A stretch of DNA of 64,000 nt from Arcanobacterium_A bovis. GTDB taxonomy: Bacteria > Actinomycetota > Actinomycetes > Actinomycetales > Actinomycetaceae. The DNA lies in the NCBI RefSeq assembly GCF_042655305.1, contig NZ_JBHSLR010000009.1. One strand, given 5' to 3'. How positions within the stretch are numbered: position 1 is the stretch's first letter; every line of letters starts with the position of its first letter. This document shows positions 44,306-53,010 of the stretch, in pieces. A model generated the notes under the pieces. It did no database searches. It had not been told where the DNA came from and saw only the letters and a list, made by a program, of their open reading frames with translations. Both the position numbers and the translations under genes were made by a program.

Positions 44306-45982
44306 GTGAGTAAACAGAATACACCTCCAGAAATTCAGCCAGATACAGTTCGAATTGTGCCATTGGGCGGCTTGGGCGATATTGGTCGCAATATGACCGT
44401 ATTTGAGTGCAATGGGCGCTTGCTCATTGTGGATTGTGGTGTGCTCTTCCCAGAGGAGAATCAGCCAGGTGTTGATCTGATTCTGCCGGACTTTGACTAT
44501 ATTAAAGATCGTATCGACGACGTCGACGGCATCATTTTGACGCATGGACACGAGGATCATATCGGTGCAGTGCCGTATCTGTTACGGCTACGCCAAGACA
44601 TTCCGATTATTGGTTCTCAGCTCACAATTGCTTTGGTAGAAGCGAAATTGGCTGAACATCGGATTCAAGCCTATTCCTTGATTGTCAAGGAAGGCGATAT
44701 TGAGCAAATTGGTGCTTTCGAATGCGAATTTATCGCAGTAAATCATTCCATTCCAGATGCCTTGGCTGTGTTCATGCGTTCTGCGGGTGGAAACATCTTG
44801 ATCACCGGCGATTTCAAGATGGATCAGTTGCCGTTGGATGGCCGTATCACCGACTTGCGGGCTTTCGCGCGCGCTGGCGAAGAAGGCGTAGACCTTTTCA
44901 TGGTGGATTCGACGAATGCTGAAGTGCCGGGGTTCGTTCGTTCAGAAGGCGAGATCGGCCCTGTGCTCGAATCTGTATTTGCGCAGGCAAATGGGCAAAT
45001 TGTGGTAGCTTCTTTCGCCTCTCATGTGCACCGTGTACAGCAAGTTCTTGACGCTGCGGCGAAGTACAATCGCAAAGTGTGCTTCGTGGGTCGTTCCATG
45101 GTGCGAAATATGGGAATCGCTGCTGAACTCGGTTATCTCACTGTGCCGCCGCAAACCTTGATCGATATGAAAGATATTGAATCGATTCCGGATCATCAGC
45201 GCGTGTTCATGTCAACAGGTTCGCAGGGAGAGCCGATGGCGGTTTTGGCGCGTATCGCTTCTGGAACTCACAAGCGGATTGGCGTTGGACCAGGCGATAC
45301 GGTGATTTTCGCGTCGTCGTTGATTCCTGGCAACGAAAATTCGGTATTTAGGCTGATTAATGGACTCACGAAGCTCGGTGCGCGCGTGGTACATCAAGGC
45401 AATGCCGCTGTCCACGTGTCTGGACACTCTGCGCAGGGAGAATTGCTCTATGCGTACAATATCGTTGAGCCGTTCAACGTTATGCCCATCCATGGCGAAG
45501 CGCGACATCTTGTGGCAAATGGCTCTTTGGCAGTGAAAACGGGAGTTCCAGCTGAGAACGTTCTCCTATGCGAGGACGGAAGCGTGGTTGATCTGCATGA
45601 CGGTGTCGCACAAGTTGTCGGTAAGGTTCCGTGTGGCTACGTATTCGTTGATGGATCCTCAGTGGGAGAAATTGGTGAGGCAGAGCTAACGGATCGTAGA
45701 ACACTGGGACAAGAAGGCTTCATCGCTATATTTGCAGTGGTCGACGCCCAAGAGCGTGTGGTTATTACGGGTCCTCATATTCAGGCTCGCGGTATGGCTG
45801 AGGATGATTCAGTCTTTGATGAAATCCTGCCAGACGTCCAAGATGCACTTGAGAAATCAGTTCAAAATGAAAGTGCTGATGCTTATCAGATGCAGCAGGC
45901 TATGCGCAGAGTGGTAGGACGCTGGGCTGCGCGGAAATTGCGTCGCTCGCCGATGATTATTCCAACAGTTATAGAAGCTTGA
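44306..45982 (+). CDS. rnj: Ribonuclease J
   Basis: Metallo-beta-lactamase ribonuclease with 5' exonuclease and endonuclease activity in mRNA decay and rRNA processing. The 558 residues have RIVPLGGLGDIGRNMTVFEC, the zinc motif THGHEDHIGA, FITG-like DFKMDQLP, the beta-CASP motifs (STGSQGEPMAVLARIASG, VHVSGHSAQGEL) and a C-terminal domain ending in RRSPMIIPTVIEA. GTG 44306 is preceded by GATAAT at 6 bases, so a separate leaderless mRNA could begin here besides readthrough from dapA. Confidence 0.95.
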   Translation: MSKQNTPPEIQPDTVRIVPLGGLGDIGRNMTVFECNGRLLIVDCGVLFPEENQPGVDLILPDFDYIKDRIDDVDGIILTHGHEDHIGAVPYLLRLRQDIPIIGSQLTIALVEAKLAEHRIQAYSLIVKEGDIEQIGAFECEFIAVNHSIPDALAVFMRSAGGNILITGDFKMDQLPLDGRITDLRAFARAGEEGVDLFMVDSTNAEVPGFVRSEGEIGPVLESVFAQANGQIVVASFASHVHRVQQVLDAAAKYNRKVCFVGRSMVRNMGIAAELGYLTVPPQTLIDMKDIESIPDHQRVFMSTGSQGEPMAVLARIASGTHKRIGVGPGDTVIFASSLIPGNENSVFRLINGLTKLGARVVHQGNAAVHVSGHSAQGELLYAYNIVEPFNVMPIHGEARHLVANGSLAVKTGVPAENVLLCEDGSVVDLHDGVAQVVGKVPCGYVFVDGSSVGEIGEAELTDRRTLGQEGFIAIFAVVDAQERVVITGPHIQARGMAEDDSVFDEILPDVQDALEKSVQNESADAYQMQQAMRRVVGRWAARKLRRSPMIIPTVIEA

Positions 45983-46142
45983 TTCTGTTGATTTAGATTT
46001 TCAGTTCTTGGGCACCAATATTAGGTATGATCTGGTATTTTATATGCTACGACTGTATCGGTGGCACGCTTTAGGGCGCGGTTCGATTGGTGTGACATCA
46101 TTTAAACTTGAGCTTTTCGGCGTGGTGATCGGGCAAGCTTTT

Positions 46143-46171
46143 TTGGCAGGACATAGGCTGTAGAGTAGTTA
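46143..46171 (+). promoter_or_regulatory. Candidate promoter of ftsK
   Basis: TTGGCA (46143-46148) and TAGTTA (46166-46171) are 17 bases apart. A start near 46178 gives a leader of about 35 bases carrying AAGGAG before the TTG start. Confidence 0.55.
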
Positions 46172-46213
46172 TGCCCGTATAGGCATATGCAGCAACCTAC
46201 CCAAGGAGTTGAA

Positions 46214-48934
46214 TTGGCTCGGCAAAACAACAGGCAATCTCGCGATAACGACGGCGGACGCAAGCGTGGAAGCGCTGCTCCGGCTGTGTCGTCAAGCGCC
46301 TCGAAACAAGAGGAATTGGACTTTGACGCTCCGCGTTCCCATGATGGATTTGCCATTGTTTTGATTGGTCTTGCAATTGTTATTGCCTTGCGGGAATGGT
46401 TTACCCTCGACGGTCTGCTCCTAGATGTTTTACATCATGTAGTTGCAGGTCTGTTGGGAATCTTGGCGGTTTTCGTTCCAGTTATCCTCATTGGAATGGC
46501 CGTGAAGCTGTTTAGACGTGCGACATCGAGAAATAACCGTCGTTTTTCGCTTGCCCTGGGGCTTATTGTTGTCGCCATATCAGGGATTGTGCATATCGCC
46601 TTTGATCGGCCAGATCCGACGGTTTCTTTCGCAGCGATTGAAAGTGCTGGTGGTTTGCTCGGCTGGGTCATCGGAGGCGGATTAGCGATTCTGGTTTCGA
46701 CGTGGGGAGCTGTACCAATACTTGTGTTGCTTGCGCTCTATTCGATGCTCTATGCAACCGAAACTTCGGTGCGAGATGTTATCGATTGGGCAAAGGCGAA
46801 GCGCACTGAGCGAGATGCTGAGATTGATGAAAAAAACTCGAATCACAACGAGGAAGAGTCTGAAGTTGTGCAATCTCCGCAGCTTCGTCGGCCGCGCCGT
46901 GGACGTCGGGCAGCTGCTGAAGCTGAGCCGGTTGATGTTCAAAGTCTAGACGACGCCGCAGAAGACGCTGATCCAACTGTGGTGCAAACGCCTGATCCTA
47001 CCGTTGTTGCTACGGCGGTTCCGCAGGTTAATGCTGCTGCTACGGGACGTGTTTCACCGGCGCCTGTGAAAAAGGAGTTGCGTGCTCCAAAGCCTGAACC
47101 AGTTCCGGCACCGGCCGAGCAAATGGAGTTGGCGTCAAATATTACCTACACGCTTCCTTCGTTGGACATGCTGGTAGAAGGACCACCACATCTTGAGCGG
47201 TCAAAAGTCAATGATGATGTGGTAGAAGCATTAACGCGAGTCTTTTCAGAATTCAATGTTGATGCGCAGGTGGTCGGATTCTCACGTGGTCCAACGGTTA
47301 CTCAATATGAGGTCGAACTCGGACCTGGCGTTAAAGTTGATCGCATCACGCAACTTTCGAAGAATATCGCCTACTCGGTGGCCTCTGCTGATGTGCGTAT
47401 TTTGTCGCCAATTCCGGGAAAATCGGCAATCGGTATTGAAATTCCTAATTCAGACCGCGAAACTGTTATGATTGGCGACGTATTGCGCTCTGCTGCTGCG
47501 CGCAAACAGACGCACCCGCTCGTCGTCGGAATTGGCAAGAACGTTGGCGGTCAATACGTGGTGGCCAATCTTGCTAAGATGCCGCATTTGCTGGTTGCAG
47601 GTGCGACGGGCGCTGGAAAATCTTCCTTTATCAATTCCATGATTACTTCGATCATGATGCGCTCCACACCGGATCAGGTGCGCATGATTTTGGTCGATCC
47701 AAAACGCGTTGAGCTCACGATTTACGCTGGAATTCCGCACCTTATTACGCCAATTATCACGAACCCAAAGAAGGCTGCTGAAGCACTTGAATGGGTAGTT
47801 CGGGAGATGGATGCGCGCTACGACGATCTAGCGTCGTATGGCTATAAGAATATTAGCGATTTCAACCAGGCGATTCGTGACGGGAAAGTGACCTCTAAAG
47901 AGGGATCGGAGCGCAAGCTCACTCCGTATCCGTATTTGCTTGTGGTGATTGACGAGTTGGCCGATATGATGATGGTTGCGCCGCGCGATGTGGAATCATC
48001 GATTCAGCGGTTGACGCAGCTAGCACGTGCAGCGGGAATCCATCTGGTTATCGCTACGCAGCGACCTTCGGTGGACGTTGTGACAGGTTTGATCAAAGCT
48101 AATATTCCATCGCGTCTCGCTTTTATGACCTCCTCCTTGGCTGATTCACGAGTTATTTTGGATGCCTCGGGAGCTGAAAAATTGATCGGTATGGGCGATG
48201 CGCTCTTTATGCCGATGGGTACTTCGAAGCCAATTCGTGTGCAGGGTGCTTGGGTAAATGAGGACGAAATCGAAGCGGTGGTAAGCCATGTCAAAGCCCA
48301 AATGCAACCTGTTTATCGTGACGACGTGATTCCAAAGGCTCAAAAGAAAAAGATCGATGAAGAGATCGGCGACGATCTCGAAACACTCTTGCAAGCTGCG
48401 GAAATCGTGGTTAACACGCAATTTGGTTCTACGTCAATGTTGCAGCGCAAATTGCGCATTGGCTTTGCAAAAGCTGGGCGTATGATGGATCTGCTTGAGT
48501 CGCGAGAGATCGTGGGGCCATCGGAAGGATCGAAAGCGCGAGATGTTTTAGTCACGCCTGAGCAGCTTCCAGATGTTTTGGCGCTTATCAAGGGTGAAGA
48601 CGTCCAGTTACATGACTCTGATGACGCGGGGGATTCGGAGGATCGCTATGCAGACGCTGATTTTGGTGACGTGGATGTAGCTCGAGAAGCGGATACAGAA
48701 GTGAAACCATTTAGTGCTGGTCATGCCGGTATCGATGTGGTTGAGGAAGCGCCTGCGGCGGACGACGAGTGGGATTCTGAAGCGTCACGTACGGTGGTGT
48801 ACCAAACGGATAGTCGCTATGCTTCTGATCCTTTGGCTGAAAATGAGAAAACTATAGTAGCGAATTATTACGACGGCGACGATCCCGAAGGGGAATCCGG
48901 AGAGGATGCGTGGCAACTGACTGGGCGCAGATAA
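46214..48934 (+). CDS. ftsK: DNA translocase FtsK/SpoIIIE
   Basis: Hexameric DNA pump at the division septum that clears chromosomes and activates Xer recombination (xerC at 7.2 kb). Four to five N-terminal membrane helices (about 45-185), a charged Pro/Ala linker, then the motor: Walker A AGATGAGKSS at about 463, ILVDPKRVELT, VVIDELADMMM, RLAFMTSSLADSRVILD, and the gamma domain GSTSMLQRKLRIGFAKAGRMMD. I chose TTG 46214, 5 bases after AAGGAG, giving 906 residues; ATG 46187 lies upstream with no ribosome site. The acidic tail of 80 residues beyond gamma is unusual. Confidence 0.94.
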   Translation: MARQNNRQSRDNDGGRKRGSAAPAVSSSASKQEELDFDAPRSHDGFAIVLIGLAIVIALREWFTLDGLLLDVLHHVVAGLLGILAVFVPVILIGMAVKLFRRATSRNNRRFSLALGLIVVAISGIVHIAFDRPDPTVSFAAIESAGGLLGWVIGGGLAILVSTWGAVPILVLLALYSMLYATETSVRDVIDWAKAKRTERDAEIDEKNSNHNEEESEVVQSPQLRRPRRGRRAAAEAEPVDVQSLDDAAEDADPTVVQTPDPTVVATAVPQVNAAATGRVSPAPVKKELRAPKPEPVPAPAEQMELASNITYTLPSLDMLVEGPPHLERSKVNDDVVEALTRVFSEFNVDAQVVGFSRGPTVTQYEVELGPGVKVDRITQLSKNIAYSVASADVRILSPIPGKSAIGIEIPNSDRETVMIGDVLRSAAARKQTHPLVVGIGKNVGGQYVVANLAKMPHLLVAGATGAGKSSFINSMITSIMMRSTPDQVRMILVDPKRVELTIYAGIPHLITPIITNPKKAAEALEWVVREMDARYDDLASYGYKNISDFNQAIRDGKVTSKEGSERKLTPYPYLLVVIDELADMMMVAPRDVESSIQRLTQLARAAGIHLVIATQRPSVDVVTGLIKANIPSRLAFMTSSLADSRVILDASGAEKLIGMGDALFMPMGTSKPIRVQGAWVNEDEIEAVVSHVKAQMQPVYRDDVIPKAQKKKIDEEIGDDLETLLQAAEIVVNTQFGSTSMLQRKLRIGFAKAGRMMDLLESREIVGPSEGSKARDVLVTPEQLPDVLALIKGEDVQLHDSDDAGDSEDRYADADFGDVDVAREADTEVKPFSAGHAGIDVVEEAPAADDEWDSEASRTVVYQTDSRYASDPLAENEKTIVANYYDGDDPEGESGEDAWQLTGRR

Positions 48935-49037
48935 TGTGGGTTCAGGTAGTACCCAAATCTGCGCGCAATTGAATGCGCTGCAATTATCTACCTGTTCCTA
49001 TGTGACGTTAAGCGATAATTAGACTAACCTTGTAGAT

Positions 49038-49643
49038 GTGGTAATGAAGCAAAACAATAATGTTCCGGTGGTGAATATTGCGAATGCACTGACCGTAGTG
49101 CGGCTGGTGCTCGTGCCTGTGTTCATTTTTGTGTTTTTGCAAGATTCTACTTACCATCGATGGCTTGCTTATATTGTTTTTGCCGTCGCCGCAATTACCG
49201 ACAAACTTGATGGGTACTACGCTCGCTCTCGCAATCTAGTTACGGATTTTGGGAAGTTAGCTGATTCGATCGCGGATAAGGCTCTTATTATTTCAGCCTT
49301 GATTTTGCTGTCGTGGCATGGGTATTTGTGGTGGTGGGTCACCATAGTATTTATCGTCCGTGAACTTGGCATCACATTGATGCGTATGATGATGCGAAAA
49401 ATTAAAGTGATGGCAGCAGGTCAAGGCGGAAAAATTAAGATGGTTGCGCAGTCCTTCGGCATTGCTGGTTTGCTCATCCCGTGGCAAAGCATTGCTTTCA
49501 TAGAAGGACCAATCGCGCAAACACTGATCTATATTAGCTACGCATTGCTTGCTATTGCTTTAGTTTTTGCGGTCACTTCCGCAATCGAATACGTGCAGGA
49601 AGCGGTGCGGCTCTCGCGTAGTGGCAACGATGATGCACGCTAA
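49038..49643 (+). CDS. pgsA: CDP-diacylglycerol--glycerol-3-phosphate phosphatidyltransferase
   Basis: Makes phosphatidylglycerophosphate in the membrane from CDP-DAG. The 201 residues have about five helices and the CDP-alcohol phosphotransferase motif DKLDGYYARSRNLVTDFGKLADSIADK, with the D-G-x2-A-R...G-x3-D-x3-D residues. GTG 49038 or ATG 49044 may be the start; TAGACT lies 12 bases upstream and no ribosome site is clear. Its 3' end overlaps cinA by about 14 bases. pgsA-cinA-clgR-recA is a conserved actinobacterial order. Confidence 0.94.
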   Translation: MVMKQNNNVPVVNIANALTVVRLVLVPVFIFVFLQDSTYHRWLAYIVFAVAAITDKLDGYYARSRNLVTDFGKLADSIADKALIISALILLSWHGYLWWWVTIVFIVRELGITLMRMMMRKIKVMAAGQGGKIKMVAQSFGIAGLLIPWQSIAFIEGPIAQTLIYISYALLAIALVFAVTSAIEYVQEAVRLSRSGNDDAR

Positions 49644-50214
49644 ACGTATTGTTTTGCCACAGCTGGATGCGCTACTGGGGCAATGCGACGACTCCGATCA
49701 GAGCAATTCCTCATTGCAGTGTGAAATCGAAAAGTCAGCTCAGCAGCTTTTGGGCGAGCTTCTGCGCAGTTCGACGACACTCGCGGTTGCCGAGTCACTC
49801 ACAGGTGGACGGCTTGCAGACGCGTTTGTGTGTGTGCCCGGTGCTTCGGCAGTATTTTTGGGTTCTGCTGTTACCTATGCAAGTGCAGCAAAAGCTCGGA
49901 TTCTGGGGGTCGATGCAGAACTGTTGGCTAGTAACGGTGCAGTGGATCCAGCTGTAGCGGTACAGATGGCTCGAGGTGCGAGCCGCATTTTCCGGTCAGA
50001 TTTTGCAATAGCGACGACGGGGGTTGCTGGGCCGGGTGTAGCCGAGGGTAAGCCGGCGGGCACCGTATACGTAGGAGTAAAAACTCCTGTTAGGGAAATG
50101 TATTGGCAAGGGCAGCTTACAGGTGACCGTTCATATGTGAGGAACGTCACTGTACTGGTAGGACTTAGGGCTTTAATGGCGGAATTGCAAGGAAATAGTA
50201 AATTTTCGGAGTGA
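49630..50214 (+). CDS. cinA: CinA C-terminal-domain nicotinamide-nucleotide amidohydrolase
   Basis: Stand-alone CinA C-domain (PncC type), which deamidates NMN for NAD recycling in other bacteria. The 194 residues carry TLAVAESLTGGRLADAFVCVPGAS, AVTYASAAKARILGV, ATTGVAGPG and KPAGTVYVGV. The N-terminal domain of full CinA is absent, which is normal in actinobacteria. ATG 49630 or 49633 overlaps the pgsA end; upstream in-frame sequence lies inside pgsA. Confidence 0.92.
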   Translation: MMHAKRIVLPQLDALLGQCDDSDQSNSSLQCEIEKSAQQLLGELLRSSTTLAVAESLTGGRLADAFVCVPGASAVFLGSAVTYASAAKARILGVDAELLASNGAVDPAVAVQMARGASRIFRSDFAIATTGVAGPGVAEGKPAGTVYVGVKTPVREMYWQGQLTGDRSYVRNVTVLVGLRALMAELQGNSKFSE

Positions 50215-50291
50215 ATCAAGTTCCATTCACAGGTTACTTTCAGCTTGATGTGGGAATATTGATTCTGTCAGCGCGTTACAGAAAGTGTGAA

Positions 50292-50306
50292 GCGAGATAT
50301 TCTCGC
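50292..50306 (+). promoter_or_regulatory. Palindrome upstream of clgR, possible operator
   Basis: GCGAGA-TAT-TCTCGC is a perfect inverted repeat 28 bases before the clgR start. ClgR regulators control their own gene in other actinobacteria, so this could be an operator, although it does not match the published ClgR box exactly. Confidence 0.4.
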
Positions 50307-50333
50307 GTAGCGAATCTAGGAAGAGTGAACGAA

Positions 50334-50702
50334 ATGACAATGAATTCTGAAGTACGTAACGAGACGGCACTGCTTCGTCGCGAACTGGGTGATGTTTTGC
50401 GTGAGTACCGTCAGCGTCAAGGTCGCACCCTCCGTGAGGTTTCCTCGGATGCTCGTGTTTCTCTTGGTTATCTTTCGGAAGTAGAGCGTGGACAGAAGGA
50501 AGCTTCTTCGGAATTGTTGGATTCGATTTGTCATGCCCTCAACGTGCCATTGAGTCATGTATTGCGCCTAGTTGCTGACCGGGTTGATAGGATAGAAGGT
50601 CGTATTCCTCCGGTAATGCGTCGTGCGCAAGCTCCTATCCAGATTCCAGATTCGGTGCCAGAGTCGATGGTGGCTGCTGAGCTCGCTGCGATGCGCGGCT
50701 GA
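50334..50702 (+). CDS. clgR: ClgR-type Clp-gene regulator (XRE helix-turn-helix)
   Basis: DNA-binding activator of clp protease and stress genes. From ATG 50334, which follows AGGAAGAG by about 8 bases, the product has 122 residues. The helix-turn-helix is plain: LGDVLREYRQRQGRTLREVSSDARVSLGYLSEVERGQKEASSELLDSICHALNV. Identity as ClgR rests on this domain and on the pgsA-cinA-X-DUF3046-recA order. The frame is open to 50211, but that part has no family signal. The stop overlaps the next ATG (TGATG). Confidence 0.9.
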   Translation: MTMNSEVRNETALLRRELGDVLREYRQRQGRTLREVSSDARVSLGYLSEVERGQKEASSELLDSICHALNVPLSHVLRLVADRVDRIEGRIPPVMRRAQAPIQIPDSVPESMVAAELAAMRG

Positions 50703-50959
50703 TGAAACATACTGAATTTTGGGCAGTGCTTGATCGTGCATTTCCTGACGGTCGCGGACGTGCTCTTGCTCAAGACTTGGTGTTGGTGGATCTCGGAAAT
50801 TTGACCGCTCAAGAGGCTTTGACTGCCGGAGTCGCGCCAATCGAGATTTGGAAAGCAATCGTTGCTGCGATGGATCTGCCTCAATCGCATGTCTATTTGC
50901 ATAGGGTTGATCCTAAGGATCTGGCAAAGTGGCAAGTTAGCGTTACGCCGACTCGATAA
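50702..50959 (+). CDS. DUF3046 family protein
   Basis: 85-residue protein of an actinobacterial family always next to recA; function unknown. Typical stretches are KHTEFWAVLDRAFPDGRGRALAQDLVLVDLG, GVAPIEIWKAI and the C-terminal basic VDPKDLAKW. It overlaps the clgR stop by one base and is followed by a strong terminator that separates this operon from recA. Confidence 0.9.
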   Translation: MKHTEFWAVLDRAFPDGRGRALAQDLVLVDLGNLTAQEALTAGVAPIEIWKAIVAAMDLPQSHVYLHRVDPKDLAKWQVSVTPTR

Positions 50960-50971
50960 ATGTGAACTTTT

Positions 50972-51010
50972 GTGCGGAGAGTGTTACGACACTCTCCGCA
51001 CTTTTGTGTT
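50972..51010 (+). terminator. Intrinsic terminator between DUF3046 gene and recA
   Basis: GTGCGGAGAGTGT (50972-50984) and ACACTCTCCGCAC (50989-51001) form a perfect 13-bp stem with a TACG loop, then TTTTGTGTTT. Confidence 0.92.
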
Positions 51011-51120
51011 TAGCTCAGTGATTTATCGCGTTTCGGTTACTGTCTGTGAAACGCCAGTGTGGGGTGATTTGTGACGGAAGGCGTTGAACTTGTTGAGGAT
51101 TTGAGCGTGTCGAATTTCTT

Positions 51121-51136
51121 TCGAACGAATGTTCGG
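51121..51136 (+). promoter_or_regulatory. LexA box upstream of recA
   Basis: TCGAACGAATGTTCGG matches the actinobacterial SOS box TCGAAC-N4-GTTCGA at 11 of 12 defined positions. It lies about 170 bases before recA, leaving a long leader. TACGCT at 51139 may be the -10 box. Confidence 0.82.
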
Positions 51137-51305
51137 ATACGCTTTTCCTGTACTTCGGAAATCGTGCATGTTTTCCACAATTGGAAGCGGCAACGATTTT
51201 TGGCAGGAGGTCGGGCTTAACGTAGTACATGGAAAGTCGTTCGGAGAGAACGAACTCCATAAAGACCTGTTCTATCCGTTCGTAATGCCTAGTAAAAGGA
51301 AAATC

Positions 51306-52340
51306 ATGGCTGCAAAGAAAACTGAAGATCGCTCGAAAGCTCTAGAAGTCGCTTTAGGGCAGATTGATCGCCAATTTGGAAAAGGCTCGGCAATGCGGTT
51401 GGGTGATACACCTCCGCAGCAAGTAAAAGTAATTCCTACTGGCTCTCTGGCACTTGATATTGCGCTAGGTATTGGCGGACTTCCACGTGGTCGCATCATC
51501 GAAATCTATGGTCCTGAATCCTCAGGAAAAACAACTGTTGCCCTTCACGCTGTGGCAAGCGCGCAACGTGAAGGAGGAATTGCGGCCTTTATCGACGCTG
51601 AACACGCACTTGACCCAGAGTATGCGAAAAAGCTTGGCGTAGATACCGATGCATTGGTGGTATCACAGCCGGATACAGGTGAACAAGCGCTAGAGATCGC
51701 CGATATGCTTATTCGCTCCGGTGCGCTCGACATTATTGTGATTGACTCTGTAGCTGCACTAGTTCCGAAAGCAGAAATCGAAGGTGAGATGGGAGATTCT
51801 CATGTTGGTCTGCAAGCTCGATTGATGTCTCAAGCCCTGCGTAAGATCACTGGTGCGCTCTCCGCTTCTGGCACCACTGCTATCTTCATTAACCAGCTTC
51901 GTGAAAAAATTGGCGTATTCTACGGCAACCCTGAAACCACAACTGGTGGTAAAGCGCTGAAATTCTATTCTTCTGTTCGTCTCGATGTGCGTCGAGTTGA
52001 AACACTCAAAGAAGGTTCTAATCCGGTCGGAAACCGCACCCGCGTCAAGGTTGTTAAAAATAAGATGGCTCCGCCTTTCAAGCAAGCAGAATTCGATATT
52101 CTATACGGTCAAGGAATCTCCATTGAAGGTGGAATTATCGATATGGCTGTTGACGCTGGCATTGTTCGCCGATCAGGAGCTTGGTACACCTATGAAGGAG
52201 ATCAGCTCGGACAAGGTAAGGAAAAGGCGAGGCAGTTCCTCAAAGATAATCCTGAGATTGCTGAAGAAATTGAAATCAAGGTAAAGAGCCAGCTAGGGCT
52301 TGGCGCAGAAGCTGATTCACTTCCGGAAGCTGACGAATAA
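51306..52340 (+). CDS. recA: Recombinase A
   Basis: Forms filaments on single-stranded DNA for strand exchange and triggers LexA self-cleavage. From ATG 51306, 7 bases after AAAAGGAA, it has 344 residues: ALGQIDRQFGKGSAMRLGD, Walker A GPESSGKT (69-76), DAEHALDPEYAKKLGVD, VIDSVAALVPKAEIEGEMGDSHVGLQARLMSQALRK and NQLREKIGVFYGNPETTTGG. No intein. The frame opens further upstream only through the leader. It has a LexA box and is followed 4 bases later by recX. Confidence 0.98.
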   Translation: MAAKKTEDRSKALEVALGQIDRQFGKGSAMRLGDTPPQQVKVIPTGSLALDIALGIGGLPRGRIIEIYGPESSGKTTVALHAVASAQREGGIAAFIDAEHALDPEYAKKLGVDTDALVVSQPDTGEQALEIADMLIRSGALDIIVIDSVAALVPKAEIEGEMGDSHVGLQARLMSQALRKITGALSASGTTAIFINQLREKIGVFYGNPETTTGGKALKFYSSVRLDVRRVETLKEGSNPVGNRTRVKVVKNKMAPPFKQAEFDILYGQGISIEGGIIDMAVDAGIVRRSGAWYTYEGDQLGQGKEKARQFLKDNPEIAEEIEIKVKSQLGLGAEADSLPEADE

Positions 52341-52344
52341 GATC

Positions 52345-52938
52345 ATGGTGGATTATGCCGAAGAGGCAGATTTCGTGCGGGGAAAGCGCCGAAAGAAAAG
52401 GCTTTCCCCGCACGAAATAAATGAACGACGTCAAGCTCGAAATGCGGCTCGTACTGAGGACGAATGGTACGCGTTGGCGCGAGATGTGGTCTACCGGCAA
52501 CTTGCGATGTCTGACCGGTCGGAAAAGCAACTTCGTGATGCATTAGCTCGGCGCGATGTGCCAGAGGCAATCAGTGAAGCTACCATCAAAAAATTTCGCG
52601 ATTCTGGACTCATTGATGATTCGAAATATGCCTTAGCATTTGTGCGTCTGCGTGCAGTTGAAAAAAGCACATCGCGAAGAAAACTTCGAGAAGAACTGCG
52701 TAATCGTGGTATATCTGGACAGCTGGCTGAACAGGCATTGGCACAGGTTACAGATACAGATGAATACAATAGTGCAGTAGAACTTGTGCGCAAAAAGATG
52801 CGTGCGAGTGCGCGCCTTGAGCCAGATGTAGCCAGACGGCGCATTTACGGAGCCCTGGCACGGCGTGGATTTTCGTCCGAAACAATTCGAAAAGCGATGG
52901 AATGTGCACACACCGATGCAGAAAGCGACTATCTCTAA
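52345..52938 (+). CDS. recX: Regulatory protein RecX
   Basis: Inhibits RecA filament growth. 197 residues from ATG 52345, just after the recA stop. The family repeats are visible: LAMSDRSEKQLRDALARRDVPEAISEATIKKFRDSGLIDDSKYALAFVRLR, then KLREELRNRGISGQLAEQAL and RRIYGALARRGFSSETIRKAM. Codons 9-25 lie in a perfect 18-bp hairpin (52370-52418), which may keep RecX levels below RecA. Confidence 0.94.
   Translation: MVDYAEEADFVRGKRRKKRLSPHEINERRQARNAARTEDEWYALARDVVYRQLAMSDRSEKQLRDALARRDVPEAISEATIKKFRDSGLIDDSKYALAFVRLRAVEKSTSRRKLREELRNRGISGQLAEQALAQVTDTDEYNSAVELVRKKMRASARLEPDVARRRIYGALARRGFSSETIRKAMECAHTDAESDYL
52370..52418. repeat. 18-bp perfect inverted repeat at the start of recX
   Basis: Arms at 52370-52387 (ATTTCGTGCGGGGAAAGC) and 52401-52418 (GCTTTCCCCGCACGAAAT) pair perfectly across a 13-base loop, beginning 25 bases after the recX ATG. 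No T-tract follows on either strand. Confidence 0.8.
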
Positions 52939-53010
52939 GTGAAGTAGTGCGCTGTATATCTCGTGCATGAAATCGCTATCTTTGTTATATCTGCATTAGA
53001 ATTTACGGCG

